Origin: DATEPR01 sp036503065
GTDB taxonomy: Bacteria > Actinomycetota > Actinomycetes > Mycobacteriales > Pseudonocardiaceae
Reading direction: 5' to 3'
Assembly (NCBI GenBank): GCA_036503065.1
Contig: DASXXM010000088.1
Coordinates: forward strand, 1-13,556
DNA length: 13,556 nt
Translations under genes and position numbers: made by a program
Shown here: piece after piece, positions 6,165 through 11,927 of the stretch
Position numbering within the stretch: position 1 is the first letter of the stretch
Layout: the number at the start of each line of letters is the position of its first letter
Notes under the pieces: model-generated
What the model was told of the DNA's origin: nothing
What the model saw: the letters and a program-made list of their open reading frames with translations, nothing else
The model's database searches: none

Positions 6165-6319
6165 AGTCACATCTTGTCGTGTGAGAGGAGGATCGGCAGC
6201 GGTTGTCAGCGATTGGCATGGAAAAGTTGGATTCACCATAGCTGGCTACCGGGCGTGACCATCCGCGTGCGGCTCCGCCGTCTGACAGGATGGCGGCGCG
6301 ACAGTGGCTAAGGAGCGCG
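6165..6319. other. Divergent intergenic region between the TNT gene and folD
   Basis: About 155 bp that must hold divergent promoters. The part nearest the TNT gene (6165-6240) is AT-richer than the coding DNA around it, which argues that it is non-coding and favours the GTG start for the TNT gene. No convincing pair of -35/-10 boxes could be picked in either direction. At the right edge AAGGAG (6310-6315) is the folD ribosome-binding site. Confidence 0.45.
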
Positions 6320-7192
6320 ATGACCGCAACCATCCTGGACGGCCGGGCGACGCAGGCCGTGATCTTGGCCGAGCTGCGTGCCAGGGTGACCGCCCTGGCC
6401 GAGCGGGGTGTCGTACCCGGGCTGGGCACCGTCCTGGTTGGCGACGACCCCGGCTCGCAGGCCTACGTCCGCAACAAGCACCGGGTGTGCGCGAAGGTCG
6501 GCGTCAACTCGATCCGCCGCGACCTGCCGGCCGACACCTCGATGGCCGAGCTGCTGGCCGTCATCGACGACCTGAACGCCGACCCGGACTGCGACGGCTA
6601 CCTGGTCCAGCTCCCGCTGCCCGCTCATCTGGACACCGGCACCGTCCTGGCACGGGTCGACCCGGCCAAGGACGCCGACGGCCTGCACCCGGTCAACCTG
6701 GGCAGGCTGGTGCTGGGCGAACCCGGCCCGCTGCCCTGCACGCCCAACGGGATCGTGGCCCTGCTGCGTCGCTACGACGTGCCGATCGCGGGCGCGAACG
6801 TCACCGTGATCGGGCGTGGCGTGACCGTCGGCAGGCCGCTGGGCCTGCTGCTCACCCGCCGGACCGAGAACGCCACCGTGACCCTGTGCCACACCGGCAC
6901 GAAGGACCTGGCCGCCGAGGTCGGCCGGGCCGACATCGTGGTCGCCGCCGCCGGCAGCCCGGGCCTGGTCACACCGGTCATGGTCCGGCCGGGTGCCGCA
7001 GTCCTCGATGTCGGCATCACCCGCACTGAAGCCGGACTTGTCGGCGATGTTCACCCGGACGTGGGACAAGTGGCCGGCTATCTGGCACCGATGCCGGGCG
7101 GCGTCGGCCCGATGACGATTGCCATGCTGGTGACCAACGTGGTCGACGCGGCGCAGCGGCGCGCTGGTCGGCCGCCCGCGACCGAGGCTTGA
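6320..7192 (+). CDS. folD: Bifunctional methylenetetrahydrofolate dehydrogenase / methenyltetrahydrofolate cyclohydrolase
   Basis: A 290-residue FolD. It interconverts 5,10-methylene-, 5,10-methenyl- and 10-formyl-tetrahydrofolate with NADP, supplying one-carbon units to purine and formyl-Met synthesis in the cytoplasm. The catalytic block SQAYVRNKHRVCAKVGV carries Tyr49 and Lys53. YLVQLPLPAHLD and DPAKDADGLHPVNLGRL (Asp120) complete the active site. PCTPNGIVALL and VTVIGRGVTVGRPLGLLL form the nucleotide-binding Rossmann part, and YLAPMPGGVGPMTIAMLVTN is the signature near the C-terminus. Length is normal. ATG 6320 follows AAGGAG at 6310-6315 and matches the usual N-terminus; the in-frame ATG at 6290 has no ribosome-binding site. 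It is followed closely by the DUF3017 gene, a familiar actinobacterial pairing. Confidence 0.95.
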   Translation: MTATILDGRATQAVILAELRARVTALAERGVVPGLGTVLVGDDPGSQAYVRNKHRVCAKVGVNSIRRDLPADTSMAELLAVIDDLNADPDCDGYLVQLPLPAHLDTGTVLARVDPAKDADGLHPVNLGRLVLGEPGPLPCTPNGIVALLRRYDVPIAGANVTVIGRGVTVGRPLGLLLTRRTENATVTLCHTGTKDLAAEVGRADIVVAAAGSPGLVTPVMVRPGAAVLDVGITRTEAGLVGDVHPDVGQVAGYLAPMPGGVGPMTIAMLVTNVVDAAQRRAGRPPATEA

Positions 7193-7212
7193 CGGCAGGA
7201 GGAGCCCATCCG

Positions 7213-7698
7213 GTGCGCGACAACACGATCACTGAGCACGGCACCTTGACCGGGCCGGGTGAACCCACCGAGCCGATCGGACCGGTCGGCGCGCGACCGG
7301 CCGACCAGCCGCGTGCCGACACACCGGTGCCCGATCCGGGTGGCTGGTTCGGCGCGGTCCGCACGCATCTCGGCTTCACCGTGGTGCTGCTGGCCGCCGC
7401 GGTGGGCATCCTGCGGATCACGGAGTACCACTGGCGGCAGGGTGCGGCCCTGATCGGCGCCGCGCTCGTCCTGGCGGCGCTGTTCCGCGCGATCCTGCCG
7501 CCCCGGCGGGCGGGTCTGCTGGCGGTCCGTGGGCGGTCCGTCGACGTGCTGTCCTACGCCGGCCTGGGCGCGCTGATGCTGTTCGTCGCCCTGACCATTG
7601 AGGGTGGCCCGTTCGGGTGGTCAGTTCTGCTCTACGCCGGCCTCGGCATGCTGGTGCTGTTCGGCGCCCTGACCATCTGGGGCGGCCCGGCCGGGTGA
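7213..7698 (+). CDS. DUF3017 membrane protein with duplicated C-terminal segment
   Basis: A 161-residue small membrane protein, placed in DUF3017 by its location directly behind folD and its segment pattern. The first about 50 residues are hydrophilic and Pro-rich. They are followed by hydrophobic segments TVVLLAAAVGILRI, ALIGAALVLAALFRAIL with the conserved LPPRRAGLLAVRGRSVDVL turn, and then two near-identical segments YAGLGALMLFVALTIEGG and YAGLGMLVLFGALTIWGG. DUF3017 proteins normally have about three hydrophobic segments, so this one has an extra. GTG 7213 was chosen because AGGAGGAG lies at 7197-7204, 8 nt upstream; the TTG at 7189 overlapping the folD stop has no site. The function is unknown. 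Its stop codon abuts the stop codon of the convergent DUF1918 gene with no base between. Confidence 0.85.
   Translation: MRDNTITEHGTLTGPGEPTEPIGPVGARPADQPRADTPVPDPGGWFGAVRTHLGFTVVLLAAAVGILRITEYHWRQGAALIGAALVLAALFRAILPPRRAGLLAVRGRSVDVLSYAGLGALMLFVALTIEGGPFGWSVLLYAGLGMLVLFGALTIWGGPAG
7546..7698 (+). repeat. 78-bp in-frame tandem repeat in the DUF3017 gene
   Basis: Unit 1 is 7546-7623 and unit 2 is 7624-7698 including the stop. At the protein level VLSYAGLGALMLFVALTIEG aligns with VLLYAGLGMLVLFGALTIWG, each followed by GP and a short tail; the period is 26 codons. The DNA is also clearly alike (TACGCCGGCCT-GGC, CTGTTCG-CGCCCTGACCAT), so this is a real duplication and not just two similar helices. 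Confidence 0.85.
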
Positions 7699-7884
7699 TT
7701 AGTCCCTTTCGGTGACCAGGCAGTCCGGGCCAGGGAACATCAGGGCTTCGTGCCCGTCACCGAAACGGACGAGATAGGGCGGGGTGCCGTCGTCGTGGCG
7801 GACCTCGATGATCTCCGCGAGGCGTTCCGGTACTCCGACGGTCTTGCTCTGCACATGCAACCGGTCACCGACCTTGGCTCGCAT
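7699..7884 (-). CDS. DUF1918 domain protein
   Basis: A 61-residue protein of a family common in actinobacteria: MRAKVGDRLHVQSKTVGVPE, RLAEIIEVRHDDGTPPYLVRF and DGHEALMFPGPDCLV are the family's conserved blocks, predicted as a small SH3-like beta-barrel. The ATG at 7884 has a strong AGGAGGTGG ribosome-binding site (7891-7899 on the plus strand) 6 nt upstream. A much longer open frame continues upstream to 8943, but it is the shadow of the membrane hydrolase gene. The function is unknown; family members are often seen near stress genes. It stands behind the hydrolase gene on the same strand, 65 bp away. Confidence 0.88.
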   Translation of the reverse strand: MRAKVGDRLHVQSKTVGVPERLAEIIEVRHDDGTPPYLVRFGDGHEALMFPGPDCLVTERD

Positions 7885-7907
7885 GGCTGACCACCTCCTC
7901 GACGATG

Positions 7908-7937
7908 AGCCTAGGGCCGCTGCCAAGTCCGCGTCAG
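7908..7937 (-). promoter_or_regulatory. Possible promoter for the DUF1918 gene
   Basis: On the minus strand CTGACG (7932-7937) and TAGGCT (7908-7913) are separated by 18 bp and lie just before the ribosome-binding site of the DUF1918 gene. Both depart from consensus, so this is tentative; the gene may instead be read from the hydrolase promoter. Confidence 0.3.
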
Positions 7938-7949
7938 CCGACGAACGGG

Positions 7950-8783
7950 TCAGTGGCCGGCGCTGGTGATACCGACGCCGATGTGCGGCACCAGCGGAAT
8001 CCGGTCCAGCCAGGCGAAGACGTGCAGCTGTTGCAGTGTGAGTGCGACGAGCCAGATCGAGAGCACCGTGCACAGCGGGCCGACGAACAGCATCTTCACC
8101 CGGCCGCCGGTGCGGTAGCGCATCGGTTTGGGTACGCCGATCGGGTACCACAGGTGTCGCCCGATCGGGACCGGCCACAGGATCGGGCAGCCCTCCTCGG
8201 TGACCGCGTCGCCGACGCAGTGCGCGAGGCAGCCGACGATGACCGCGACACCGAACCACTGCGCCCGGTGGCTGCCGGTGTGCACCCACTGCCAGCACTG
8301 CCAGGTGACCACCGACGAGAGCACGATGACCACGAACGTGTCCGCCGCGTGATCCCATTCGTGCAGCAGCCCGCGCACGCCCAGCCCCGCGAAGAAGAAC
8401 AGCAACGCCCCGGTGACCCACGGATTGTTCAGCAGCACCAGCGATGTGGTGATCGTGCCGGCCAACGCGGCGAACACGGCGGTGTGCGTGAACGTGCGAT
8501 GGCCCCCGTTGCGGTGCGGGTCGCCCTTGAGCCGGGTCAGGTTGTAGATCCCGACGCTGAACGCGTCCACGCCGCGCGACGCGACCTGGGTGACCGGACC
8601 GAACGAGCGGGACACCGTCGCCGGCGGGTGGTCCAGGTCCGGCAGCAGGGCGGCGCCCGAGGTCAACGCGGCGCCGGCCAGCCAGGTCTGCGGGTCGACG
8701 TGGACGCCCCGGCTGCCCGCGAACAACGCGACCCCGGCCCACGCGGCGAGGCCCATCACGGCATGGGTGGGTCCGGTCGACAT
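7950..8783 (-). CDS. Membrane-bound metal-dependent hydrolase, YdjM/LexA-binding family (PF04307-like)
   Basis: A 277-residue integral membrane protein. The family's metal-ligand motifs are all present: THAVMG (His7), LLPDLDHP (Asp49, Asp51, His52), HRTFTHT (His95, His100) and AHCVGDAVTEEG (His188, Asp192). These are spread between hydrophobic segments at about 11-22, 35-47, 102-118, 124-140, 150-165, 175-190 and 235-255. Family knowledge: YdjM-like proteins are inner-membrane proteins annotated as hydrolases by motif only; E. coli YdjM is SOS-regulated. The ATG at 8783 is preceded by a purine-rich GAGGGGG stretch. The reaction and substrate are unknown. Downstream on the same strand is the DUF1918 gene; icd is divergent. 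Confidence 0.88.
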   Translation of the reverse strand: MSTGPTHAVMGLAAWAGVALFAGSRGVHVDPQTWLAGAALTSGAALLPDLDHPPATVSRSFGPVTQVASRGVDAFSVGIYNLTRLKGDPHRNGGHRTFTHTAVFAALAGTITTSLVLLNNPWVTGALLFFFAGLGVRGLLHEWDHAADTFVVIVLSSVVTWQCWQWVHTGSHRAQWFGVAVIVGCLAHCVGDAVTEEGCPILWPVPIGRHLWYPIGVPKPMRYRTGGRVKMLFVGPLCTVLSIWLVALTLQQLHVFAWLDRIPLVPHIGVGITSAGH

Positions 8784-8983
8784 GTGGCCCCCTCAGCTGC
8801 TTGCCGCGCGAGAGGTTAGCAAGGTCGGCGGCCGGTTCCGTGGCGCAGCGCCGTGTCGACGGCGGCCGGTTTCGGGGGTTGCCAGGGCATTGTCGAGCTG
8901 ATAGCAGTACGCTCGTACCGTATGCGTGGGTGCTGGTGCCCAATGGCGCCGGCCGGCGACCGCGAGAGGAGAACTCCGCTCAC
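8784..8983. other. Divergent intergenic region between the membrane hydrolase and icd
   Basis: About 200 bp. On the icd side TACCGT (8916-8921) is a possible -10, and GTACG-CT-CGTAC (8907-8918) is a short palindrome overlapping it; no good -35 partner is seen. GAGAGGAG (8964-8971) is the icd ribosome-binding site, at a long 12-nt distance. On the hydrolase side TAACCT (minus strand, 8813-8818) could be a -10. None of the promoter calls is firm. Confidence 0.35.
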
Positions 8984-10201
8984 ATGGCCAAGATCAAGGT
9001 GTCCGGCACCATCGCCGAGCTGGACGGCGACGAGATGACCAGGATCATCTGGCAGTTCATCAAGGACAAGTTGGTCCACCCGTACCTGGACCTCAACCTG
9101 GACTACTACGACCTGGGCATCGAGCACCGGGACGCCACCGACGACCAGGTCACCGTGGACGCCGCGAACGCCATCGCCAAGTACGGCGTCGGCGTGAAGT
9201 GCGCCACCATCACGCCGGACGAGGCGCGGGTCGAGGAGTTCGGCCTGAAGAAGATGTGGCGCAGCCCCAACGGGACCATCCGCAACATCCTCGGTGGCGT
9301 GATCTTCCGCGAGCCGATCGTCATCTCGAACATCCCGCGCCTGGTGCCCAGCTGGACCAAGCCGATCGTGATCGGCCGCCACGCGCACGGCGACCAGTAC
9401 AAGGCCACCGACTTCAAGGTCCCCGGCCCCGGCACGCTGACCATCAGCTACACGCCCGACGACGGCGGCGCGCCGATGGAGTTCGAGGTGGCGCGCTTCC
9501 CTGACGGCGGCGGCGTCGCGGTCGGCATGTACAACTACCGCAAGTCCATTGAGGACTTCGCCCGCGCGTCCCTGCGCTACGGCCTTGAGCGGAAGTTCCC
9601 GGTGTACCTGTCCACCAAGAACACCATCCTCAAGGCGTACGACGGCATGTTCAAGGACGTCTTCCAGGAGATCTTCGAGGCCGAGTTCAAGCCCGACTTC
9701 GACGCGGCCGGTCTCACGTACGAGCACCGCCTGATCGACGACATGGTCGCCGCCGCGCTGAAGTGGGAGGGCGGCTACGTCTGGGCGTGCAAGAACTACG
9801 ACGGCGACGTGCAGTCCGACACGGTGGCGCAGGGCTTCGGCTCGCTCGGCCTGATGACGTCGGTGCTGATGACCCCGGACGGCAAGGTCGAGGCCGAGGC
9901 CGCGCACGGCACGGTGACCCGCCACTACCGCCAGCACCAGCAGGGCAGGCCGACGTCGACCAACCCGATCGCGTCGATCTTCGCGTGGACCCGCGGCCTT
10001 GCCCAGCGCGGCAAGCTGGACGGCACCCCCGAGGTGACCGGCTTCGCGGACACCCTGGAGCGCGTGGTCATCGAGACCGTGGAGAGCGGCAAGATGACCA
10101 AGGACCTGGCCCTGCTCGTCGGCCCGGACCAGCCGTGGCTGACCACCGAGGAGTTCCTCGGCGCCCTCGACGAGAACCTCCAGAAGGCGATGGTGGGTTG
10201 A
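8984..10201 (+). CDS. icd: NADP-dependent isocitrate dehydrogenase, homodimeric eukaryotic-type
   Basis: A 405-residue enzyme that oxidatively decarboxylates isocitrate to 2-oxoglutarate with NADP+ in the TCA cycle. Sequence landmarks follow the mitochondrial/cytosolic type: ELDGDEMTRIIW at the start, MWRSPNGTIRNILGG (substrate Ser/Asn/Arg), IVIGRHAHGDQYKATDF with Arg132, the residue equivalent to the cancer hotspot of human IDH1, CKNYDGDVQSD with metal-binding Asp residues, and HGTVTRHYRQHQQG with the Arg-His pair that gives NADP preference. Length is normal for the type; it is not the monomeric enzyme found in some actinobacteria. ATG 8984 matches the family N-terminus (MAKIKVSGTIAELDGDEM); the frame is open further upstream, but the added residues are not family-like. 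It is monocistronic, ending in a cluster of hairpins. Confidence 0.96.
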   Translation: MAKIKVSGTIAELDGDEMTRIIWQFIKDKLVHPYLDLNLDYYDLGIEHRDATDDQVTVDAANAIAKYGVGVKCATITPDEARVEEFGLKKMWRSPNGTIRNILGGVIFREPIVISNIPRLVPSWTKPIVIGRHAHGDQYKATDFKVPGPGTLTISYTPDDGGAPMEFEVARFPDGGGVAVGMYNYRKSIEDFARASLRYGLERKFPVYLSTKNTILKAYDGMFKDVFQEIFEAEFKPDFDAAGLTYEHRLIDDMVAAALKWEGGYVWACKNYDGDVQSDTVAQGFGSLGLMTSVLMTPDGKVEAEAAHGTVTRHYRQHQQGRPTSTNPIASIFAWTRGLAQRGKLDGTPEVTGFADTLERVVIETVESGKMTKDLALLVGPDQPWLTTEEFLGALDENLQKAMVG

Positions 10202-10211
10202 GCTTTCGGCT

Positions 10212-10239
10212 CTGCCGCCCCTACACGTAGGGGCGGCAG
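10212..10239 (+). terminator. Strong stem-loop terminator of icd
   Basis: CTGCCGCCCCTAC (10212-10224) and GTAGGGGCGGCAG (10227-10239) are exact reverse complements separated by 2 nt, 10 nt after the icd stop codon. In practice the innermost pairs will open to form the loop. There is no T-tract, typical of high-GC actinobacterial terminators. Confidence 0.85.
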
Positions 10240-10244
10240 GGCCC

Positions 10245-10260
10245 GCGCGCGCCAGCGCGC
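10245..10260 (+). terminator. Second hairpin behind icd
   Basis: GCGCGC-GCCA-GCGCGC, a perfect 6-bp stem with a 4-nt loop, 5 nt after the first terminator stem. It is short but GC-only. It may be a back-up terminator or a chance GC repeat. Confidence 0.4.
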
Positions 10261-10271
10261 CGTGTCACAGT

Positions 10272-10290
10272 CCACCCGTCGGGTGGTTTT
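10272..10290 (+). terminator. Third hairpin behind icd with T-tract (canonical intrinsic terminator)
   Basis: CCACCC-GTC-GGGTGG followed directly by TTTT. It is a GC-rich 6-bp stem with a short loop and T run, the textbook rho-independent form, and it lies before the SH3-protein gene. Confidence 0.6.
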
Positions 10291-10368
10291 GGCCTGTCCT
10301 ACCGACTTCACGGGTCAAAGTGAGCTATACCTGACTGGCCAGGATCGCCGGACGTGGAGCGTGTCGGC

Positions 10369-10677
10369 ATGTCGAAGCGGATGCTCATCGTGATCGGCCT
10401 AGTCCTGGTCGTCGTCGCGCTGGTGGTCGTCCAGAACAAGAAGAAGACCCCCACCCAGACCGGCTCGGTCACCAGTTCGGGCAGTTGCCAGGTCCAGGTC
10501 ACCGCCGACGTACTGAACATCCGCTCCGGCCCGGACGGCACCGCCTCGGTCGTGGGCAAGCTGTCCACCGGCGCGATCACCGCCGCTCAGACCACGATCC
10601 AGAACGGCTACCGCGAACTGGCCACCAACCGCTGGGCGTCCAGCCAGTTCCTCAAGCCGGTCTCCGGTTCCTGCTGA
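10369..10677 (+). CDS. Small membrane-anchored protein with bacterial SH3 domain
   Basis: A 102-residue protein. MSKRMLIVIGLVLVVVALVVVQNKKK is a single N-terminal membrane anchor with positive charges on both sides. After a short Thr/Ser linker, residues about 45-95 form an SH3b domain (CQVQVTADVLNIRSGPDGTASVVGKLSTG ... GYRELATNRWASSQFLKPV), probably extracytoplasmic. Two Cys residues, one before the domain and one as the last residue, could form a disulfide that closes it. ATG 10369 is preferred over GTG 10354 because GTGGAG at 10354-10359 serves as ribosome-binding site. TATACC (10326-10331) is a possible -10. Such proteins are thought to bind cell-wall peptide or sugar ligands; none can be named here. 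Confidence 0.8.
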   Translation: MSKRMLIVIGLVLVVVALVVVQNKKKTPTQTGSVTSSGSCQVQVTADVLNIRSGPDGTASVVGKLSTGAITAAQTTIQNGYRELATNRWASSQFLKPVSGSC

Positions 10678-10689
10678 ACACCGGTCGCG

Positions 10690-10720
10690 TACTGTTTACG
10701 GATCTGTATACTCAACAGTA
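10690..10720 (+). promoter_or_regulatory. Leaderless promoter with inverted-repeat operator of the MazEF-like locus
   Basis: A near-consensus -10, TATACT, lies at 10707-10712, and the antitoxin ATG follows after 7 nt at 10720, so the mRNA is probably leaderless. TACTGTT (10690-10696) and AACAGTA (10714-10720) are exact reverse complements 17 nt apart and enclose the -10 box, with the right arm ending on the A of the start codon. This is the expected arrangement for antitoxin/toxin autorepression. No good -35 is seen. Confidence 0.65.
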
Positions 10721-10980
10721 TGACAGCGATGCTACGAGTGAGTCAGCGAACCCGGGACCGGGTGATGCGGGTGGCCGCTGAGGACTTCCACGGTGCCACT
10801 GCGGAGGAGGTCCTGAATCGGCTCCTGGACGAGCACTGGGAAGCCAGGGCCATTGCCGCGATGGACCATTTCCGGGCCACTGACCCGGAAGGCTGGTCGG
10901 CGTACCTCGCTGAGGCCGACGAAGGGGACAAAGCCGCCGTACCCGTTGCCGATGGGTGGGACGAGCAGGTTCCCGCGTGA
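10720..10980 (+). CDS. Antitoxin of a MazEF-like type II system (ribbon-helix-helix-like)
   Basis: An 86-residue protein. The N-terminal part, MLRVSQRTRDRVMRVAAEDFHGATAEEVLNRLLDEH, has the strand-helix-helix pattern of ribbon-helix-helix DNA-binding antitoxins. The C-terminal half is acidic and probably flexible (ATDPEGWSAYLAEADEGDKAAVPVADGWDEQ), the usual toxin-wrapping tail. It is placed directly before a MazF-type toxin with a GTGA overlap, which sets its role. The start is fixed by the promoter at leaderless distance. The family name of the antitoxin is not certain from sequence alone. Confidence 0.8.
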   Translation: MTAMLRVSQRTRDRVMRVAAEDFHGATAEEVLNRLLDEHWEARAIAAMDHFRATDPEGWSAYLAEADEGDKAAVPVADGWDEQVPA

Positions 10981-11324
10981 GTGTTCGGATCGAGCCCTGG
11001 CAGGTGTGGCGGGTCGATCTCGAACCTGTCGCCGGCCGCGAGCAGGGCAAGGCCCGCCCGGTGGTTGTCGTGTCCTCGGCGTTCCATCTCCGGCTGGTGC
11101 GCGGCGAACTGCTGAGCGTCCTACCGCTGACCACAGTCGAGCGCCCCGGCTGGCTGCACCGGATCGAGATCTCCCTGCCCGGACAGCGGACCGGCTGGGC
11201 CATCACCGAACAGGTCCGCACGGTCTCGGCCACCCGATTGGCAGCCGCCGAACCGGTGGGGAAACTCGACGAGGACCAGATCGCAACCGTGCGCTCGGTG
11301 CTCACCAGGATGCTCGACGTATAG
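10977..11324 (+). CDS. MazF/PemK-family endoribonuclease toxin
   Basis: A 115-residue toxin. WQVWRVDLEPVAGREQGKARPVVVVSSAF is the conserved first half of the PemK/MazF fold (family Arg in ARPVVVVS), LSVLPLTT holds the conserved Thr, and GWAITEQVRTVSATRLAA is the conserved EQ/DQ-R-x-hydrophobic block. Family knowledge: MazF cuts single-stranded mRNA at short motifs and stops growth until neutralised by the antitoxin. The leading Gly-Glu of many MazF proteins (GEVW) is replaced by WQVW. The GTG start at 10977 overlaps the antitoxin stop (GTGA), so the two are translationally coupled. All core motifs are intact, so it is probably functional. Confidence 0.88.
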   Translation: MSVRIEPWQVWRVDLEPVAGREQGKARPVVVVSSAFHLRLVRGELLSVLPLTTVERPGWLHRIEISLPGQRTGWAITEQVRTVSATRLAAAEPVGKLDEDQIATVRSVLTRMLDV

Positions 11325-11326
11325 CG

Positions 11327-11379
11327 GACCGACCAAGGGAGCGCGTCGGTCGATCTCCGGTCCCTGCTGAGCTGACCGG
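11327..11379 (+). terminator. Two successive hairpins behind the MazEF-like operon
   Basis: GACCGAC (11327-11333) pairs with GTCGGTC (11345-11351), a 7-bp stem 3 nt after the toxin stop. CCGGTC (11357-11362) pairs with GACCGG (11374-11379), a 6-bp stem. Neither has a T-tract. The first is well placed for termination. Confidence 0.4.
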
Positions 11380-11395
11380 TAGTCTGCGTGCGTGA

Positions 11396-11420
11396 ATCAG
11401 GCACAATCCTGATCAGGAGG
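11396..11420 (+). promoter_or_regulatory. Overlapping palindromes ending on the mntA ribosome-binding site
   Basis: ATCAGG-CACAAT-CCTGAT (11396-11413) is a perfect inverted repeat, and CCTGATCAGG (11408-11417) is a perfect palindrome sharing its right arm and covering the first bases of AGGAGG (11415-11420). The two structures are mutually exclusive in RNA, and as DNA they form a plausible operator. AGGAGGTGAT is close to a full anti-16S match and fixes GTG 11429 as the start. Confidence 0.5.
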
Positions 11421-11428
11421 TGATGTCC

Positions 11429-11737
11429 GTGCACGAGATCATCGCGGCCAAGCTGCCCGAGATCGATGATCTATGTCGCACGTTGGGTGTCCGTCGCCTC
11501 GATGTGTTCGGGTCCGCTGTGGGTGACATGTTCGACCTGGTGTCCAGTGACATCGACATCCTCGTGGAGTTCGACGTCCGACCGGGCTTCGACTACTTCG
11601 GCAGCTACTTCGCCTTGAAGGAAGGACTGGAGCGGATCTTCAACCGGCAGGTCGACCTCCTGAGCGGCTCCAGCATCCGCAATCCTTACTTCCGGCAGAA
11701 CGTGATGCAGACCAAGGAACAACTGTATGCGGCCTGA
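11429..11737 (+). CDS. mntA: MntA-type minimal nucleotidyltransferase (antitoxin of a HEPN/MNT type VII system)
   Basis: A 102-residue protein with the Pol-beta-type nucleotidyltransferase core. LDVFGSAVGDMFDLVSSDIDILVEF gives the GS-x11-DxD motif (Gly28, Ser29, Asp41, Asp43) and VDLL supplies a third acid (Asp76). Family knowledge: MntA antitoxins add AMP to a Tyr in the RX4HXY motif of the HEPN toxin HepT. GTG 11429 was chosen from its 8-nt distance to a very strong AGGAGG; GTG 11420 and ATG 11423 lie in or right next to that site. The next gene, a HepT remnant, overlaps its last codons by 11 nt, so the original operon order is kept. All catalytic residues are intact even though the toxin partner is broken. 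Confidence 0.88.
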   Translation: MHEIIAAKLPEIDDLCRTLGVRRLDVFGSAVGDMFDLVSSDIDILVEFDVRPGFDYFGSYFALKEGLERIFNRQVDLLSGSSIRNPYFRQNVMQTKEQLYAA

Positions 11738-11924
11738 CCCGCGCGCGTACCTCTGGGACGCATTGAACGCCGCTCAACTGGTGGGTCAGTTCACCGTCGG
11801 CAGTCGTTGGCGGACTACAAGTCGGACGCACGGATACGACGTTTTGGTGTGGCAGACGGTCACAGGCAGGCTACCTGCTCTGGAGCGGGCGCTTCGACGG
11901 CTCCTCGATCAGCAGAACCGATAA
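11727..11924 (+). pseudogene. hepT: Decayed HepT (HEPN-domain RNase toxin) gene, frameshifted and internally deleted
   Basis: A 65-codon open frame remains where HepT proteins have about 110-140 residues. The start, DPRAYLWDALNAAQLVGQFTVG, and the end, HGYDVLVWQTVTGRLPALERALRRLL, are typical HepT N- and C-termini. At 11802-11803 one base is missing: the expected continuation SLADYKSDA lies in another frame at 11804-11830. Straight after it the middle of the protein, normally including LLRSAVERQFE...RNxLI, is absent, and the original frame resumes at HGYD (11829). The HxY half of the RX4HXY motif remains, but its Arg and two helices of the HEPN bundle are lost. It is unlikely to be an active toxin, although the frame is open and translated residues could still meet MntA. 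Confidence 0.75.
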
Positions 11925-11927
11925 CGC

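Noticed and set aside
6165..6239. ATG 6239 start for the TNT-domain protein
   Set aside because: The extra 25 codons are AT-richer, lack a ribosome-binding site and do not look like the rest of the protein. Kept as an alternative in the feature text.
5025..6311. Long plus-strand frame (428 codons) opposite the TNT gene
   Set aside because: Arg/Val-rich shadow with no recognisable domain; the minus-strand frame carries the TNT domain.
7885..8943. Long minus-strand frame continuing upstream of DUF1918
   Set aside because: It is the alternative-frame shadow of the membrane hydrolase gene; DUF1918 has its own strong ribosome-binding site.
8816..9937. Long minus-strand frame opposite icd
   Set aside because: Val/Asp/His-rich antisense shadow of a highly conserved enzyme gene.
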